Source: Nocardioidaceae bacterium SCSIO 66511 (lineage in GTDB: Bacteria; Actinomycetota; Actinomycetes; Propionibacteriales; Nocardioidaceae). Taken from it: a stretch of 64,000 bases of DNA. The DNA lies in assembly GCA_023100825.1 (NCBI GenBank), contig CP095846.1:744001-808000 (forward strand), in the 5' to 3' direction. Made by a program: the position numbers and the translations under genes. Under the pieces are notes generated by a model. It had not been told where the DNA came from and searched no databases. It saw nothing but the letters and a program-made list of their open reading frames with translations. Positions 34,873-44,712 of this stretch are shown here, piece after piece. Each line of letters begins with the position of its first letter. The first letter of the stretch is position 1.

Positions 34873-35973
34873 TCAGCCCTTGGCCGAGATCTGGTCGACG
34901 ATGGCCTTGGCGTCGCTGGCCACCTGCTCGGAGAGCGGAGCCGAGCCGGCCTCACCGGCGGCGGCCTTCTGGCCCTCGGGGCTGAGTACGTAGTCGAACC
35001 AGCCCTTCACCAGATCGGCCTCCTCGGCCGACTCGTACTCGCTGCAGGCCATGCCGTACGAGACGAGGACGATCGGGTAGACGCCGCCCTCGGTCGTCGT
35101 GCGGTCGAGGTCGAGCGCCATGCTCGTGTCGGCGCGCCCGGAAGCGGGCTTGGATGCGTCGAGCGCGGCGGCCGCGGCCTCGGGGCTGTACTCGACGAAC
35201 TCCTTGCCGACCTGGACCTTGGCGACACCGAGGTCACCGGCCTGGCTGGCGTCGGCGTATCCGATCGTTCCCTCGCCGTTCTTCACCGCGCTGACGACAC
35301 CGGAGGTGCCCTCGGCGGCCTCGCCGCTCTTGATCGGCCAGGTCTCGATGACGCCGTGCGACCAGCTGCCGCCCGACGCCTGGTCGAGGTAGTCGGTGAA
35401 GTTGGCGGTCGTACCCGACTCGTCAGAGCGGTGTACGGCGGTGATCGGCTCGCTCGGCAGGTTGGCGTCGGGATTCTCGGCCGCGATCGCCTTGTCGTCC
35501 CAGGAGTTGATCTTGCCGGCGAAGATCGAGCCGAGCGTCTCCGGGCTGAGGTTCAGCGAGTCGACGCCCTTGACGTTGAAGATGACGGCGATCGGGCTGA
35601 CGTAGACCGGGACCTCGACGACGTCGCCGCCGCAGCGCTCCTCGGCGTCGGCGATCTCCTCCTCCGGGAAGTACTCGTCGGATCCGGCGAAGAGGATGCT
35701 GCCGCCGGCGATGAACTGCTCGCGGCCGCTGCCCGATCCCACCGGGTCGTAGTTCACGGTGACGTCGGGGTTCTCGGTCTGGAAGCCCTTCTGCCAAGCG
35801 GCGAAGGCTGCCTCCTGCGAGCTCGCGCCGGCGCCGTTGAGCTCGCCGCTGAGATCGCTCGAGCCGCTGTCACCGTCGGCGTCTGCCTCGTTGCCAGCAC
35901 CGCACGCGGTCGCGAGCACGAGCGCGGCCGTTGCGGCCAAAGGAGCGCCATAGCGCATCAGGTTGCGTTTCAC
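34873..35973 (-). CDS. pstS: Phosphate-binding lipoprotein
   Basis: 366 residues. The lipoprotein signal VKRNLMRYGAPLAATAALVLATACGAG has the lipobox ATAC. The mature protein has the PstS phosphate-binding pattern: LNGAGASSQEAAFAAW, NYDPVGSGSGREQFIAGG, AVHRSDESGTTANFTDYLD and GTSGVVSAVKNGEGTIGYAD. Start GTG 35973 has GAGGG 8 nt upstream; an upstream in-frame start would spoil the signal peptide. First gene of pstSCAB, preceded by a PHO box, so it should be induced by PhoP at low phosphate. Confidence 0.96.
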   Translation of the reverse strand: MKRNLMRYGAPLAATAALVLATACGAGNEADADGDSGSSDLSGELNGAGASSQEAAFAAWQKGFQTENPDVTVNYDPVGSGSGREQFIAGGSILFAGSDEYFPEEEIADAEERCGGDVVEVPVYVSPIAVIFNVKGVDSLNLSPETLGSIFAGKINSWDDKAIAAENPDANLPSEPITAVHRSDESGTTANFTDYLDQASGGSWSHGVIETWPIKSGEAAEGTSGVVSAVKNGEGTIGYADASQAGDLGVAKVQVGKEFVEYSPEAAAAALDASKPASGRADTSMALDLDRTTTEGGVYPIVLVSYGMACSEYESAEEADLVKGWFDYVLSPEGQKAAAGEAGSAPLSEQVASDAKAIVDQISAKG

Positions 35974-36054
35974 TTCATATCCCTCGAAGTCGGGGCTACG
36001 CGTGCCACGTAGCAGGTAGTTGACCACTGTTCGTCGCTGACGCTAATGAGACGA

Positions 36055-36094
36055 GGTGAAGCGGTCGGAGGGCGTCGGTGAACGAGCGGTGAAC
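36055..36094 (-). promoter_or_regulatory. PHO box upstream of pstS
   Basis: On the minus strand GTTCACCGCTC-GTTCACCGACG (36073-36094): two perfect GTTCACC repeats in 11-bp register, the Streptomyces PHO box core. A third half-site CTTCACC (36055-36061) falls 22 bp further on, still in phase. It lies ~100 nt before the pstS start. Confidence 0.85.
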
Positions 36095-36165
36095 GGTTGG
36101 GGACGAGTCCGTACGCACCCCTGTTGCCTGCCCGGGGCGGCCCGGTTTCGACGTGAAAAGGGTAG

Positions 36166-39100
36166 TCAGCGCTGCCGGCTCATGCGGATCGCGACGCCGC
36201 CGGCCGCGATGGCGATCGCCGACAGCAGCAGCCACAGCGGGTTGATCGAACTACCTGTGTCGGGCAGATCGTCACCCTCGTTGTCGTCGTCACCGTTGTC
36301 ATCGTCGTCACTATCGGGCCGGTTGAAGGTGTTGGTGACCGAAACGTCGACAGCGCTGTCACCGTCTACGGTCACGGTGCCGGGTGTGACCGTCACGTCG
36401 TCGGCCCCACCGTTCCTCGGTTCGGTGACGGTGCATCGCGCGCCCACTGGCAGATCATCGATCATCCAGGTGTCGCCCGCCGTGATCTGATGCCTATCCG
36501 TACGTACGACCGATCCGTCGAGGACACAGCGAGCCCGCACGGTGTACGGACCACTCGCGTCGTCGGCGCCGGGCCCGTTGACGACCTTCTCGACCCTGAG
36601 GTGGCCCTCGCCGGGACCTCCGTCTGGCGGCCCGAACGTGTTCGTTGCCCGGACCTTGACGGTTTTTCCATCGCTCACGGTCACGGTGCCGGGATCGATC
36701 GTCACCTCGTCCGCGCCGCCGTCCTTAGGCTCGGTCACGGTGCACTCGGCGCCCGCCGGGAGGTTGGCGACCTGCCAGGTCTCGCCCGCATCGAGCTCAT
36801 GCTTCTCGCTGCGCACCACCTTCGGCTGCGCGTCGTCGAACGTGCAGCGGACGCGGAGCGTGTACGGGCCGGTTGCGTCGTCGGCGCCGGGTCCGTTGAC
36901 GACCTTCTTGATCTGCAGGTCGCCGACCCCGTACGCGTTCGTGACGGTCACGGTGTCGAGCTCGGTTGTGCCCGCGGTGAGCGTGAACGTGGCCGATGTC
37001 GCGTCACCGGGTGTCGTCGTGCCGTCCTGGGTGACCTGCATAGTGGTGGTCTTCGCACCGGCGGTGTCGGTCTCCGTGACGGTGCACCGCGCGCCGACCG
37101 GCACCCCGTCGACCTGCTTCGATTCGTCGGCATGAACCGTCACCTCGGTGTCGAGCACCGTCTGACCGTTGAACGTGCACATCGCGTCGAACGTGTAGTC
37201 GACGTCGTACGCGACCGGGTCACCGTTCGCATCGACCGCGCCCCCGGCGTCGACCTGCTTCTTGATCACGAACCCGGAATCGTCGTACTGGTTGGTGATC
37301 GTGGCCGTCGTACCGTCCGCGCCGATCGTCACGTCGCCGTCGCCGGTGATCGTCGTGGACGTGGCGTTGCCGGTATCGGTCTCCGTAACGCTGCACTCGG
37401 TGCCTACCGGCAGATCTGCGGTGGTGAACGACTCGTCCGGGGCGAGCGTGAAGTCGTACGGGCCCGGTTCGGCATCCGGGTTGTCCGGGTCGACGTTCAG
37501 CGGTACGTCGCCGAACGAGCACTCCAGCTCGACTCCGAACTCGTCCGGGGCGTACTCGGCGGCGTCCCCGGTGACCAGCTTCTCGACGGTCAGCGGCGCC
37601 TCATCGAACACGTTGATGACGACGGCGCGAGCCTGCGGTGGGTCGCCCGCTTCATGCACCGTCACCGACTGCGGGAAAACGATGACGTTGACGGTGTCCG
37701 GATACTGCGAGTCAGGAACCTCGGTGACCGTGCACTCGGCTCCGACCGGAAGCTCCGCCCAGACCGCGACCGGGTTCTCCGATGGCGTGACGTCCCGGGT
37801 GGGACCGTCGGGGATGTCGACATCCTCGGTCTCGCCGTCGACCTCACGGGTACAGGCCAGGCTGAACGTGTATGTATGATCGCGCGCCTGCTCGAGCTGC
37901 TGACCGGCCAGGCCCGCGATGACCTTGCGGGCCCGCACCTGGCCATCGAGGAACGTGTTGGTGATGTTCACCTCGACCGGATCGTCGGCATCATCGCCGA
38001 CCGTCACGATGCCGTCCGCGGGATCGAGTGTCGTCTCGTTTGCCCCACCGGTCTTGGGCTCGGTGACCGTGCACTCGGCGCCGGTCGGCAGATCGTTCAC
38101 CGTCCAGGTGTCGGTGTCGCCGGCCGGGAACGGCGGCGTGAAGGTGTGTGAGTCCTCGTACACCCGGTCCGGGGTCGCGCCGTCGAGCGTGCAAACCATC
38201 GCGACCTCGAACGGGTCGGTTGCCCACTGGTCGTCACCTTCGATGTGCTTGATGACGCTGACCGAACCGGTCGTGTACGTGTTCGTGAAGTCGACTGTGT
38301 TGACGTGCTCGTCGCCCTCATCGGGTTCGATGGTGAAGTCGGACGCCGTTCCGTCATCGGACGGGGTGCCGTTCGGCGCGACCTCGACCGTCGTGTCCGC
38401 GGCACCCCCGCTTCCGGTCTCGGTGACCGTGCACTCGGATCCGGCCGGTAGATCGTCGAACGTCTGCTCCTCGCCGTCGTCGAGACTGAACGTCTCGTCC
38501 AGGACGTCGACTGTCTCCTCGCCGTTGTCGTACGTACACGTCGCCATGAAGTCGTACGTGCGGTCGTACTCGATCGGTTCCTGTACGCCGCCGTCGTCGA
38601 CCGTCTTCGAGACGCTGAACCCGCCGACCTCGTACGTGTTCGTCGCCTGGATCGTGAATGGCTCAACCGGATCCGGCCAGGCCGGGTTGACGATGTCGTC
38701 TCGGCCGGCGAAGTCACGGGTTGCGTCGACCTCGCCGGACGCCGGATCGTCCCCGGCCGGGTCCCAGGTCACGGTCGCGCCGGGCGGCACGGGATCCTCG
38801 GTGGCCGTGCAGTCGGCTCCCCACGGGATGGTGAGGCTGCCGTCGGCGTTGACAGTCACCGAATTGTCGGCCGGCACGCTGACTTGGCTCTGGTCGTTGC
38901 CGTCGGCGTCGACAATCGAGACGTCCTCCGGACCGGAGGTGCACGCCAGCGCCACGCTGTACGAGTCGGGGAGCGCATCGCCTGGGTAACCGTCCGGTAC
39001 GTCGACGATCTTCTCGAGCGCGAGCTCACCGGTCGCGGTGGCGACGCCGACCTTGCGCGGTTCGATCACGTTCGTCGGGCTCTGTACGTCGTCGCCCGCG

Positions 39101-42100
39101 GTCGCCCGGGCGCCCGCAGCGATCGAGTTCCACGCGATCGGTGTGGGCGGCAGTGCGCCGGGTGTGTCCGGTGCCCACGGTGTCCGGGTGTCGAAGGTGA
39201 CCGTCTTCGTCTCCAGCGGGTGCAGCCCGTCGTCGGTTCCGGAGTTGGAGTAGTCGATGACGCCCTTGATCGCCCTCGCCTGGGCGAGCTCGGCCTCTGT
39301 CGTGCTCGGAGTGACTCGAATCCAGTTGCGGCCCTCGACCTCGTCGAAACAGTCGGGATACTTCTCGGCACTCCACTCCGGGTCGGTGTCGCTGAGGATG
39401 TCGGCCTCGTTGCACGCCTGGTTCGGCACCGTCGTCAGGTAGTACAGGGTCACGAAGTCGTTGCTGAGGTCGACGGGCACACCGTCGCTGGTGAAATTGC
39501 CGAGCAGGGTAGGTGTCCATTCGGAGTCGCGGTCCGACGGCACGATGACGCCCGTGTCACCGGGGTGGGGGAGTACGTCTATGCCGGACAGCACGCCGGC
39601 GACGGTGTTGCCGGAGTTGGTGAACCGCAACTGCCACCGTTCGTCTCCGCCGGGTCGTGTGATCGGCACGCAGGGGTAGGTATAGAACCCGTTGGGTGCG
39701 TTCGGCGCCTCGCAGGCGCTGGGAGCCGCCCCGCCGTCGACATAGATGCCGAGGTCGTCGAAGTTCTGGTCGGCCGGCTGCGCGTCGGGCAACCCGGCGC
39801 CCTCGCCCTTGACCGACTTGCTGACCCTGATAGGCGACGCCGGCAATGGCTCGGTCACCGTGATCGAGGTACACCGGTCGACGTCGGTCGACGTACGGTC
39901 GATCGTCGCGTTGCGCGTGGACTCGCAGACGTCGTACGTACGGTCGTCGGTGGTCGTGACGCGGTTGTGCACCTGAGTGCCCGGGTCGAGCCCGGGTTGA
40001 TAGATCAGCGGAGTCTCGACCGTCAGAACGTCACCCGGTTCGAGCACGAAGCCGTCCGGCGGGGTGACCGTCAGAACCCCGGTCTCCTCGTCGAGCTCGG
40101 CGGTGAACCCGTCGGTCGGCTTCGGATTTCCGTCAGCGTCGACGAGCGTGAAGGTGTACGACGGGTCGGGATCGCCGTTGGAGTCGCGCGGCTCGACAAG
40201 CATCGAACCGTTCTCGTTCGTCTGGATCCGGTCCGTGATCGTGACATTGGTCTGTGGCCACGTCCCGGTGTTCGTGATCGTGAACTCGTACGGGATCTCG
40301 CTGTCGGGTAGGTACAGCGGTGGGTCGTCGTTGCCGCGTCCGGGCGTCTTGACGATCGAAACCTCGTTCGTGAGGTGCTTGCGCAGGGTGCTGTCCGTTG
40401 CCGAGTCGTCCGCCTCGTACGTACCGCCGCCCGGGGTGTTGAACGACCCTGTCGCATGGACGTCGACCGAGTCCGTCGTACGTCCCTGGTCGGTCTCGCC
40501 CGGTGCAGTGGGCAGACCCGGTTGTGTCGTCGGCACCGGAACGGAGTTGTCCTCGCCGTTCGGACCGATGATCAGCGTGTCGCGCATCGTCGCGGTGAAC
40601 TCGACGGGCACGATCGGGTTGGCCGGGCGTTCCCATCCCGTGTCGGCGGCATTCTGGAACGAGAACCGCAGACCGCGTACGGCGCCGGCCGACACACCGT
40701 CGGGCAGCATCGGCGTGATGGTGTCGCCCGTCGCGGTCCAGTCGCCTTCCTCCCAGCAACCGGAAAGGTCCGTCGATCCATCGCACAGCGCGACCGGGTC
40801 GCCGTCGGCATCGAGCTCGTAGGTGATGCCGACGAGAGCATCGGTTTTGATCTGCGCGATGGGCTCGGGCGTCGGCACCGAGTCGAACGAGGTGAGGTCG
40901 AACGCGTTCCAGAACGTCTCCGCGGTGTCGGTGATCGTCAGCTCGCGGGTGCGGACGTTGCCGGTGGGCTGCCCCTGTAGCCGGATGGTGTAGTCCTTGC
41001 TCTCGTTCTCGAACCGTTCCTCCGGGTCGATCGTCTTGTCCGCTTCGACCCCGTACGTCGCCTGGGCGATCGTGAGTTGGTCGTTGGCGTTCGCGGTGGC
41101 GTCGTCCTCGGGGCTGCTGACCTCTGTCTGCGCGATGTTGAGGACGTTCTGACCCTCCTCAACGGCTGAGCCGTCGCTGCGGTGGGTCGGTCGAAGGCGC
41201 ATGCTCAGCTCGACGACGGACTGGGCGTTCGGGTTTATCGCGACGAGGCTTCCGTCCGGGCTGTGGTGAAGGACCCGGATCTGGGTCACGTCTGCCAGCT
41301 CGGACTCGCTCAGTTCGAGCGCCTCGTCGATCGACAGAGCGGGGCCTTCGGCGCCGTTCTCGGTGAGGTACACCTCGCTGAGACCGGGATCGGCGTCCGC
41401 CGGTACGGAGATCGAGACGATCTGCTGCAGGTTGAAGACGTCGAACATGTTCGACGACACGGGTCCGTTGTCGACGGAGTCGGTCACCTGCAGCGTCGAC
41501 ACTTTCGCTGGGGTCGTGTTCGTCGCCGTGAGGGTGGCGAGTGCGAGTGGGTAGTCCTCCGGCGGCGTGTCCCCGCCGGGTGGCGGCAGGCCGACCGTGT
41601 CCGTGTCGAATGTCTTGGTCAGCGTTGCGTTGACGGCCGAGTCGGTGATCGTGATCAGCGCGTCGTCGGTCGACGGCGGGTAGTCGTCGGGCGTCAGGCT
41701 CGCGGTGTTGTCGACGAGGCCCGGCTCACCGGTGTTGTACGTGTAGTCATGTTCGGTGCCCAGCACCGCCTGGTCCGGATCGGACCGCAACGTCTGCCGG
41801 ATCTGGAACGTGAGATCAACCGGGCGACTCGCCGCAGTTGAGTTCGCCACGCCACTGCCGACGGGCGGGTCTGTCGCCGGATCGGTGATCCGGTCCGCGC
41901 GGGTCGGGCTCTCCTCGAACGTCAGGCGTACGCCCAGGGCCTCCGCAGACTCCGGGTCGGTGAGCGTGTACCCGGGGAACACCCCGTCGCAGCCGGCGCC
42001 GTCCGTACCGCAGACCTCGTCGGTGATGTCGGTCCAGCCGCCGTCGGTGAAGTACAGTTCGACCGACGTGACCGCGTCGAAGGTCATCAGCGGGTCGTTG

Positions 42101-44541
42101 TCGGCATTGATCGGTTTGATCGCGACCAGGTCGAACGCGTCGTAGACGCTCGTAGACACCTCGTTGAGCTCACCGGCCGACGCGGGGTCGGTGATGACCG
42201 CCTGCTGGATCGGGAAGCCGCCCGTGCCCCAGGTGATCCGGGCATCACGTGTGTCGTCGGTGAGCGCACCGACCGTGACTGCGTCATCCGGGTCTCCGGT
42301 GTCCGGGCCGAGCCACGTCTTGTCGAGCAGGTCCGTGCCGGGCCCGTCCGGAGCCGGATTCACGGTGATGGAGTCGTCGTCGCTGTCGTACCGTGGGGTT
42401 TCCTGCGAGTCCGGATTGTCGACCTTCGTCTGTACGTCGTTGTCGTACGTGATGGGGTCGTCGCCGGGCAGCGCGCTGCCCGAGCCGTCGCGAAGCTGGT
42501 CGCGCTGCGCGACGGTGATGTACGGCGTGACCTCGAATCCGGGCGGGAGCGTGCCGTCCGGGTCGGTCGGCTCGTACGTGAGCCGGATACCGGCGATGTC
42601 CTCGCGCTCCTGGGCCGTGGGTGTCCAGTTGAACGGTGAGTCGTCGCTGGTGAGGCCGCTCTCGACGGTGACCCATTCCTGCTGTGAGTCGCTCCAGTAC
42701 TCGACCGTCAGCGTGGTGTTGGTGGGGATCTCGACCGGCCCGATCGACACCAGGTCCATCGCGTTCCAGAAATCGGTCAGTGCCGGTGGGTTGTCGCTGT
42801 CCGGTGGCTGAGGGGACGGATCGGTGATCTGCAGATAGTCCGAGCCGATCGTGGAGTCCTCCGACACCATCGCGTCGAACGAGATCACCGTTGCCGATCC
42901 GGGTACGCCCGGCATCTCGTCGCGGATGATGTCCTTGCTGACGTTCGTGTCCACCTGTAGCGGCAGAATGGTCAGATCGGCCGTGTCGTCGGCCTCGGCG
43001 CTCGCGCCGTTGGCATCGGTGACCTCCGTCGACGTCGAGTTCGTCGAGGTGACGGGTCCGGAGTCTCCGGGCAACGTCTCTGCCGTGACGTCGTACGAGA
43101 GGTTCGCCGTCGCGTTCTGCTGGATCGGCCCGGAGAACGTGATCTCGAACCCGGTGACCGTCTTACCCAGCTCGGGGGCGGGCAGCGTGTTCGCCGCGGT
43201 CGTCGACTCGGTTGAGGTGGTGTCGTCGTCGTAGGTGTAGGTGACCGATGCTTCGGTCGCATTCGCCGGCCACTCGACCGAGTCTGCGTCGAAACCGTCG
43301 AACGTGACGCCCTGCTCGTCGAAGCCGGGTTGGCCGGCGCCGGGGTCGGTGATCACCATCTCGTCGACTGGCACTGCGCCGTTCGTGGAGCTGATCGTCG
43401 CTGTGCTCGTGCCGCCGGAGGGTACGTTCTGCGGTGCGTAGGTCTTCGAGGTCGCGACCGTCGGATCCGCACGGTTGATCACGAGGCTTGCGTCGTCGGT
43501 GACCTCGTCGGAAGTCTGGCCATCGAGGTTGACGACTGTTGACGTCACGTTCGTGACGGTCGTCCCTCCCGCCGGCAGGTCCGTGACACTGTCACGGGTC
43601 TGCGTCTCGAGCACGATCGTTGAGTCGGCGTCGGGCGGAATCGTGGCCCCGTCCTCGCTGATCCAGGTGATCCGGAGTCCGTGGATGTCCTCCATCGGAA
43701 TGCCGTTCAACAATGCGTTGGGGTCGTCGGGGATCGCCGTCGGGCTGCCGTCGGTCCAGTTGCCGTCGGCGTCCTGCCAATCGACCTGCACCTGGGTGGC
43801 GCCTTCGGGTGGCGTGACGGATGCGACCCCGGTGACCTCGAGATATGCGAACGGGTCGTCCGCACCGTCTGTCGGATCCTGCACGACCAGCGAGTCGACC
43901 GACGCATTGGACGCGTTCGAGGAGTCGATGGTGAACTCGACGGGCTGACCTGGTACGCCCGGGACGCTGCCCGGCTCGATCGTCTTCGTGACCTGCGCGG
44001 CCAGGTCCAGGGGAATGTTGAGGGGCACATCGGCGGAGGCCGAGTCCGGGTCACCGTTGGTCTGAGTGGCATCGACCGTGTTGGTCACCGTGCCGTCGTA
44101 GTTCGCGGAGGCGTCCTCGGGGACCATGACGTTGACGATCACGACGACGTCAGTGCCGGCGGCGAGCCCGACGACATCACCCTCGAGCGGCTCGGTGAAG
44201 TCGATCGTGAAGGCGTCTCCGTCGGCGCTGACCTCGTAGTCGGTTGTGCCGCTCACCGACGGGTCGCCGGCAAGAACGAGCGGTTCGGGTAGCGGGTCGT
44301 TCAGGGCAGCGGCGTCGCAGCCTGCACCTTCGAGGTTCGAGCAGGAGAGCTCAATTCGGTATTGGAAGGTGTCACCCGGTGCGTACCCGTCGGGCGGCGG
44401 CGTACCCACGACCTCCTTGGAGACGTTGAGGATGCCTTCACCCTGGGCGTGCGCGGGCGACAGGGTGAGACCGCTGAGCGCGGCGGACAGTGCGATCAGA
44501 ACGGCGCCGAGCAGCGCGAGTACGCCGTGGTGTCGGGACAT
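36166..44541 (-). CDS. Giant LPXTG-anchored surface protein with DUF5979 repeats
   Basis: 2,791 residues. Signal peptide ~1-33 (ends SPAHAQ). Residues ~35-1500 hold about six modules of 150-190 residues, each with an 'ITDP'-type strand, a motif like FWNAFDLTSF / VYDAFDLVAI, and a following 'V.Y..DG.W' strand, resembling DUF11-type adhesin modules. A variable part follows. From ~1835 to ~2735 there are eight DUF5979 repeats, each starting with a Lys-bearing strand (LALEKIV, FSVSKTV, VSVIKHI, VRARKVI, LTVEKLV, FVIKKQV, LQIKKVV, LRVEKVV) and holding LP.G..CTVTE. The C-terminus is an acidic spacer, LPDTG at 2759, a helix and RQR, a sortase signal. Very acidic and Thr-rich. RBS GGAGG precedes ATG 44541. 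Likely a fibrous adhesin; no sortase gene is in the window. Confidence 0.88.
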   Translation of the reverse strand: MSRHHGVLALLGAVLIALSAALSGLTLSPAHAQGEGILNVSKEVVGTPPPDGYAPGDTFQYRIELSCSNLEGAGCDAAALNDPLPEPLVLAGDPSVSGTTDYEVSADGDAFTIDFTEPLEGDVVGLAAGTDVVVIVNVMVPEDASANYDGTVTNTVDATQTNGDPDSASADVPLNIPLDLAAQVTKTIEPGSVPGVPGQPVEFTIDSSNASNASVDSLVVQDPTDGADDPFAYLEVTGVASVTPPEGATQVQVDWQDADGNWTDGSPTAIPDDPNALLNGIPMEDIHGLRITWISEDGATIPPDADSTIVLETQTRDSVTDLPAGGTTVTNVTSTVVNLDGQTSDEVTDDASLVINRADPTVATSKTYAPQNVPSGGTSTATISSTNGAVPVDEMVITDPGAGQPGFDEQGVTFDGFDADSVEWPANATEASVTYTYDDDTTSTESTTAANTLPAPELGKTVTGFEITFSGPIQQNATANLSYDVTAETLPGDSGPVTSTNSTSTEVTDANGASAEADDTADLTILPLQVDTNVSKDIIRDEMPGVPGSATVISFDAMVSEDSTIGSDYLQITDPSPQPPDSDNPPALTDFWNAMDLVSIGPVEIPTNTTLTVEYWSDSQQEWVTVESGLTSDDSPFNWTPTAQEREDIAGIRLTYEPTDPDGTLPPGFEVTPYITVAQRDQLRDGSGSALPGDDPITYDNDVQTKVDNPDSQETPRYDSDDDSITVNPAPDGPGTDLLDKTWLGPDTGDPDDAVTVGALTDDTRDARITWGTGGFPIQQAVITDPASAGELNEVSTSVYDAFDLVAIKPINADNDPLMTFDAVTSVELYFTDGGWTDITDEVCGTDGAGCDGVFPGYTLTDPESAEALGVRLTFEESPTRADRITDPATDPPVGSGVANSTAASRPVDLTFQIRQTLRSDPDQAVLGTEHDYTYNTGEPGLVDNTASLTPDDYPPSTDDALITITDSAVNATLTKTFDTDTVGLPPPGGDTPPEDYPLALATLTATNTTPAKVSTLQVTDSVDNGPVSSNMFDVFNLQQIVSISVPADADPGLSEVYLTENGAEGPALSIDEALELSESELADVTQIRVLHHSPDGSLVAINPNAQSVVELSMRLRPTHRSDGSAVEEGQNVLNIAQTEVSSPEDDATANANDQLTIAQATYGVEADKTIDPEERFENESKDYTIRLQGQPTGNVRTRELTITDTAETFWNAFDLTSFDSVPTPEPIAQIKTDALVGITYELDADGDPVALCDGSTDLSGCWEEGDWTATGDTITPMLPDGVSAGAVRGLRFSFQNAADTGWERPANPIVPVEFTATMRDTLIIGPNGEDNSVPVPTTQPGLPTAPGETDQGRTTDSVDVHATGSFNTPGGGTYEADDSATDSTLRKHLTNEVSIVKTPGRGNDDPPLYLPDSEIPYEFTITNTGTWPQTNVTITDRIQTNENGSMLVEPRDSNGDPDPSYTFTLVDADGNPKPTDGFTAELDEETGVLTVTPPDGFVLEPGDVLTVETPLIYQPGLDPGTQVHNRVTTTDDRTYDVCESTRNATIDRTSTDVDRCTSITVTEPLPASPIRVSKSVKGEGAGLPDAQPADQNFDDLGIYVDGGAAPSACEAPNAPNGFYTYPCVPITRPGGDERWQLRFTNSGNTVAGVLSGIDVLPHPGDTGVIVPSDRDSEWTPTLLGNFTSDGVPVDLSNDFVTLYYLTTVPNQACNEADILSDTDPEWSAEKYPDCFDEVEGRNWIRVTPSTTEAELAQARAIKGVIDYSNSGTDDGLHPLETKTVTFDTRTPWAPDTPGALPPTPIAWNSIAAGARATAGDDVQSPTNVIEPRKVGVATATGELALEKIVDVPDGYPGDALPDSYSVALACTSGPEDVSIVDADGNDQSQVSVPADNSVTVNADGSLTIPWGADCTATEDPVPPGATVTWDPAGDDPASGEVDATRDFAGRDDIVNPAWPDPVEPFTIQATNTYEVGGFSVSKTVDDGGVQEPIEYDRTYDFMATCTYDNGEETVDVLDETFSLDDGEEQTFDDLPAGSECTVTETGSGGAADTTVEVAPNGTPSDDGTASDFTIEPDEGDEHVNTVDFTNTYTTGSVSVIKHIEGDDQWATDPFEVAMVCTLDGATPDRVYEDSHTFTPPFPAGDTDTWTVNDLPTGAECTVTEPKTGGANETTLDPADGIVTVGDDADDPVEVNITNTFLDGQVRARKVIAGLAGQQLEQARDHTYTFSLACTREVDGETEDVDIPDGPTRDVTPSENPVAVWAELPVGAECTVTEVPDSQYPDTVNVIVFPQSVTVHEAGDPPQARAVVINVFDEAPLTVEKLVTGDAAEYAPDEFGVELECSFGDVPLNVDPDNPDAEPGPYDFTLAPDESFTTADLPVGTECSVTETDTGNATSTTITGDGDVTIGADGTTATITNQYDDSGFVIKKQVDAGGAVDANGDPVAYDVDYTFDAMCTFNGQTVLDTEVTVHADESKQVDGVPVGARCTVTETDTAGAKTTTMQVTQDGTTTPGDATSATFTLTAGTTELDTVTVTNAYGVGDLQIKKVVNGPGADDATGPYTLRVRCTFDDAQPKVVRSEKHELDAGETWQVANLPAGAECTVTEPKDGGADEVTIDPGTVTVSDGKTVKVRATNTFGPPDGGPGEGHLRVEKVVNGPGADDASGPYTVRARCVLDGSVVRTDRHQITAGDTWMIDDLPVGARCTVTEPRNGGADDVTVTPGTVTVDGDSAVDVSVTNTFNRPDSDDDDNGDDDNEGDDLPDTGSSINPLWLLLSAIAIAAGGVAIRMSRQR

Positions 44542-44676
44542 CCTGCCTCCAGTCAGCGGCCCTGGAGCCTCAGCCCGGCCTGGCACCTCGCGAGCCCCGA
44601 CAATGACTGAAAGTGACCGCGACCGCACGAAAGGTTGCTGCCGTCGTCATCGTGTGCCAGCTGGGACGCTTCCGCC

Positions 44677-44693
44677 TCACCCTTGCGGGGTGA
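44677..44693. promoter_or_regulatory. TCACCC-N5-GGGTGA palindrome, site 1
   Basis: Perfect arms TCACCC / GGGTGA around TTGCG, 136 nt upstream of the start of the giant surface-protein gene and 20 bp before the preceding SulP stop. One of five copies of the same palindrome within 13 kb. Confidence 0.6.
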
Positions 44694-44712
44694 CTCTGCC
44701 CGCCATACGCAG

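Noticed and set aside
32730-34955. A 741-codon minus-strand frame
   Set aside because: The real pstA begins at 33818; the upstream part overlaps pstC out of frame.
36490-40822. Long plus-strand frames antisense to the giant surface protein
   Set aside because: They mirror repetitive Thr/Asp/Val codons; Val/Arg/Gly-rich, no start signals, no domains.
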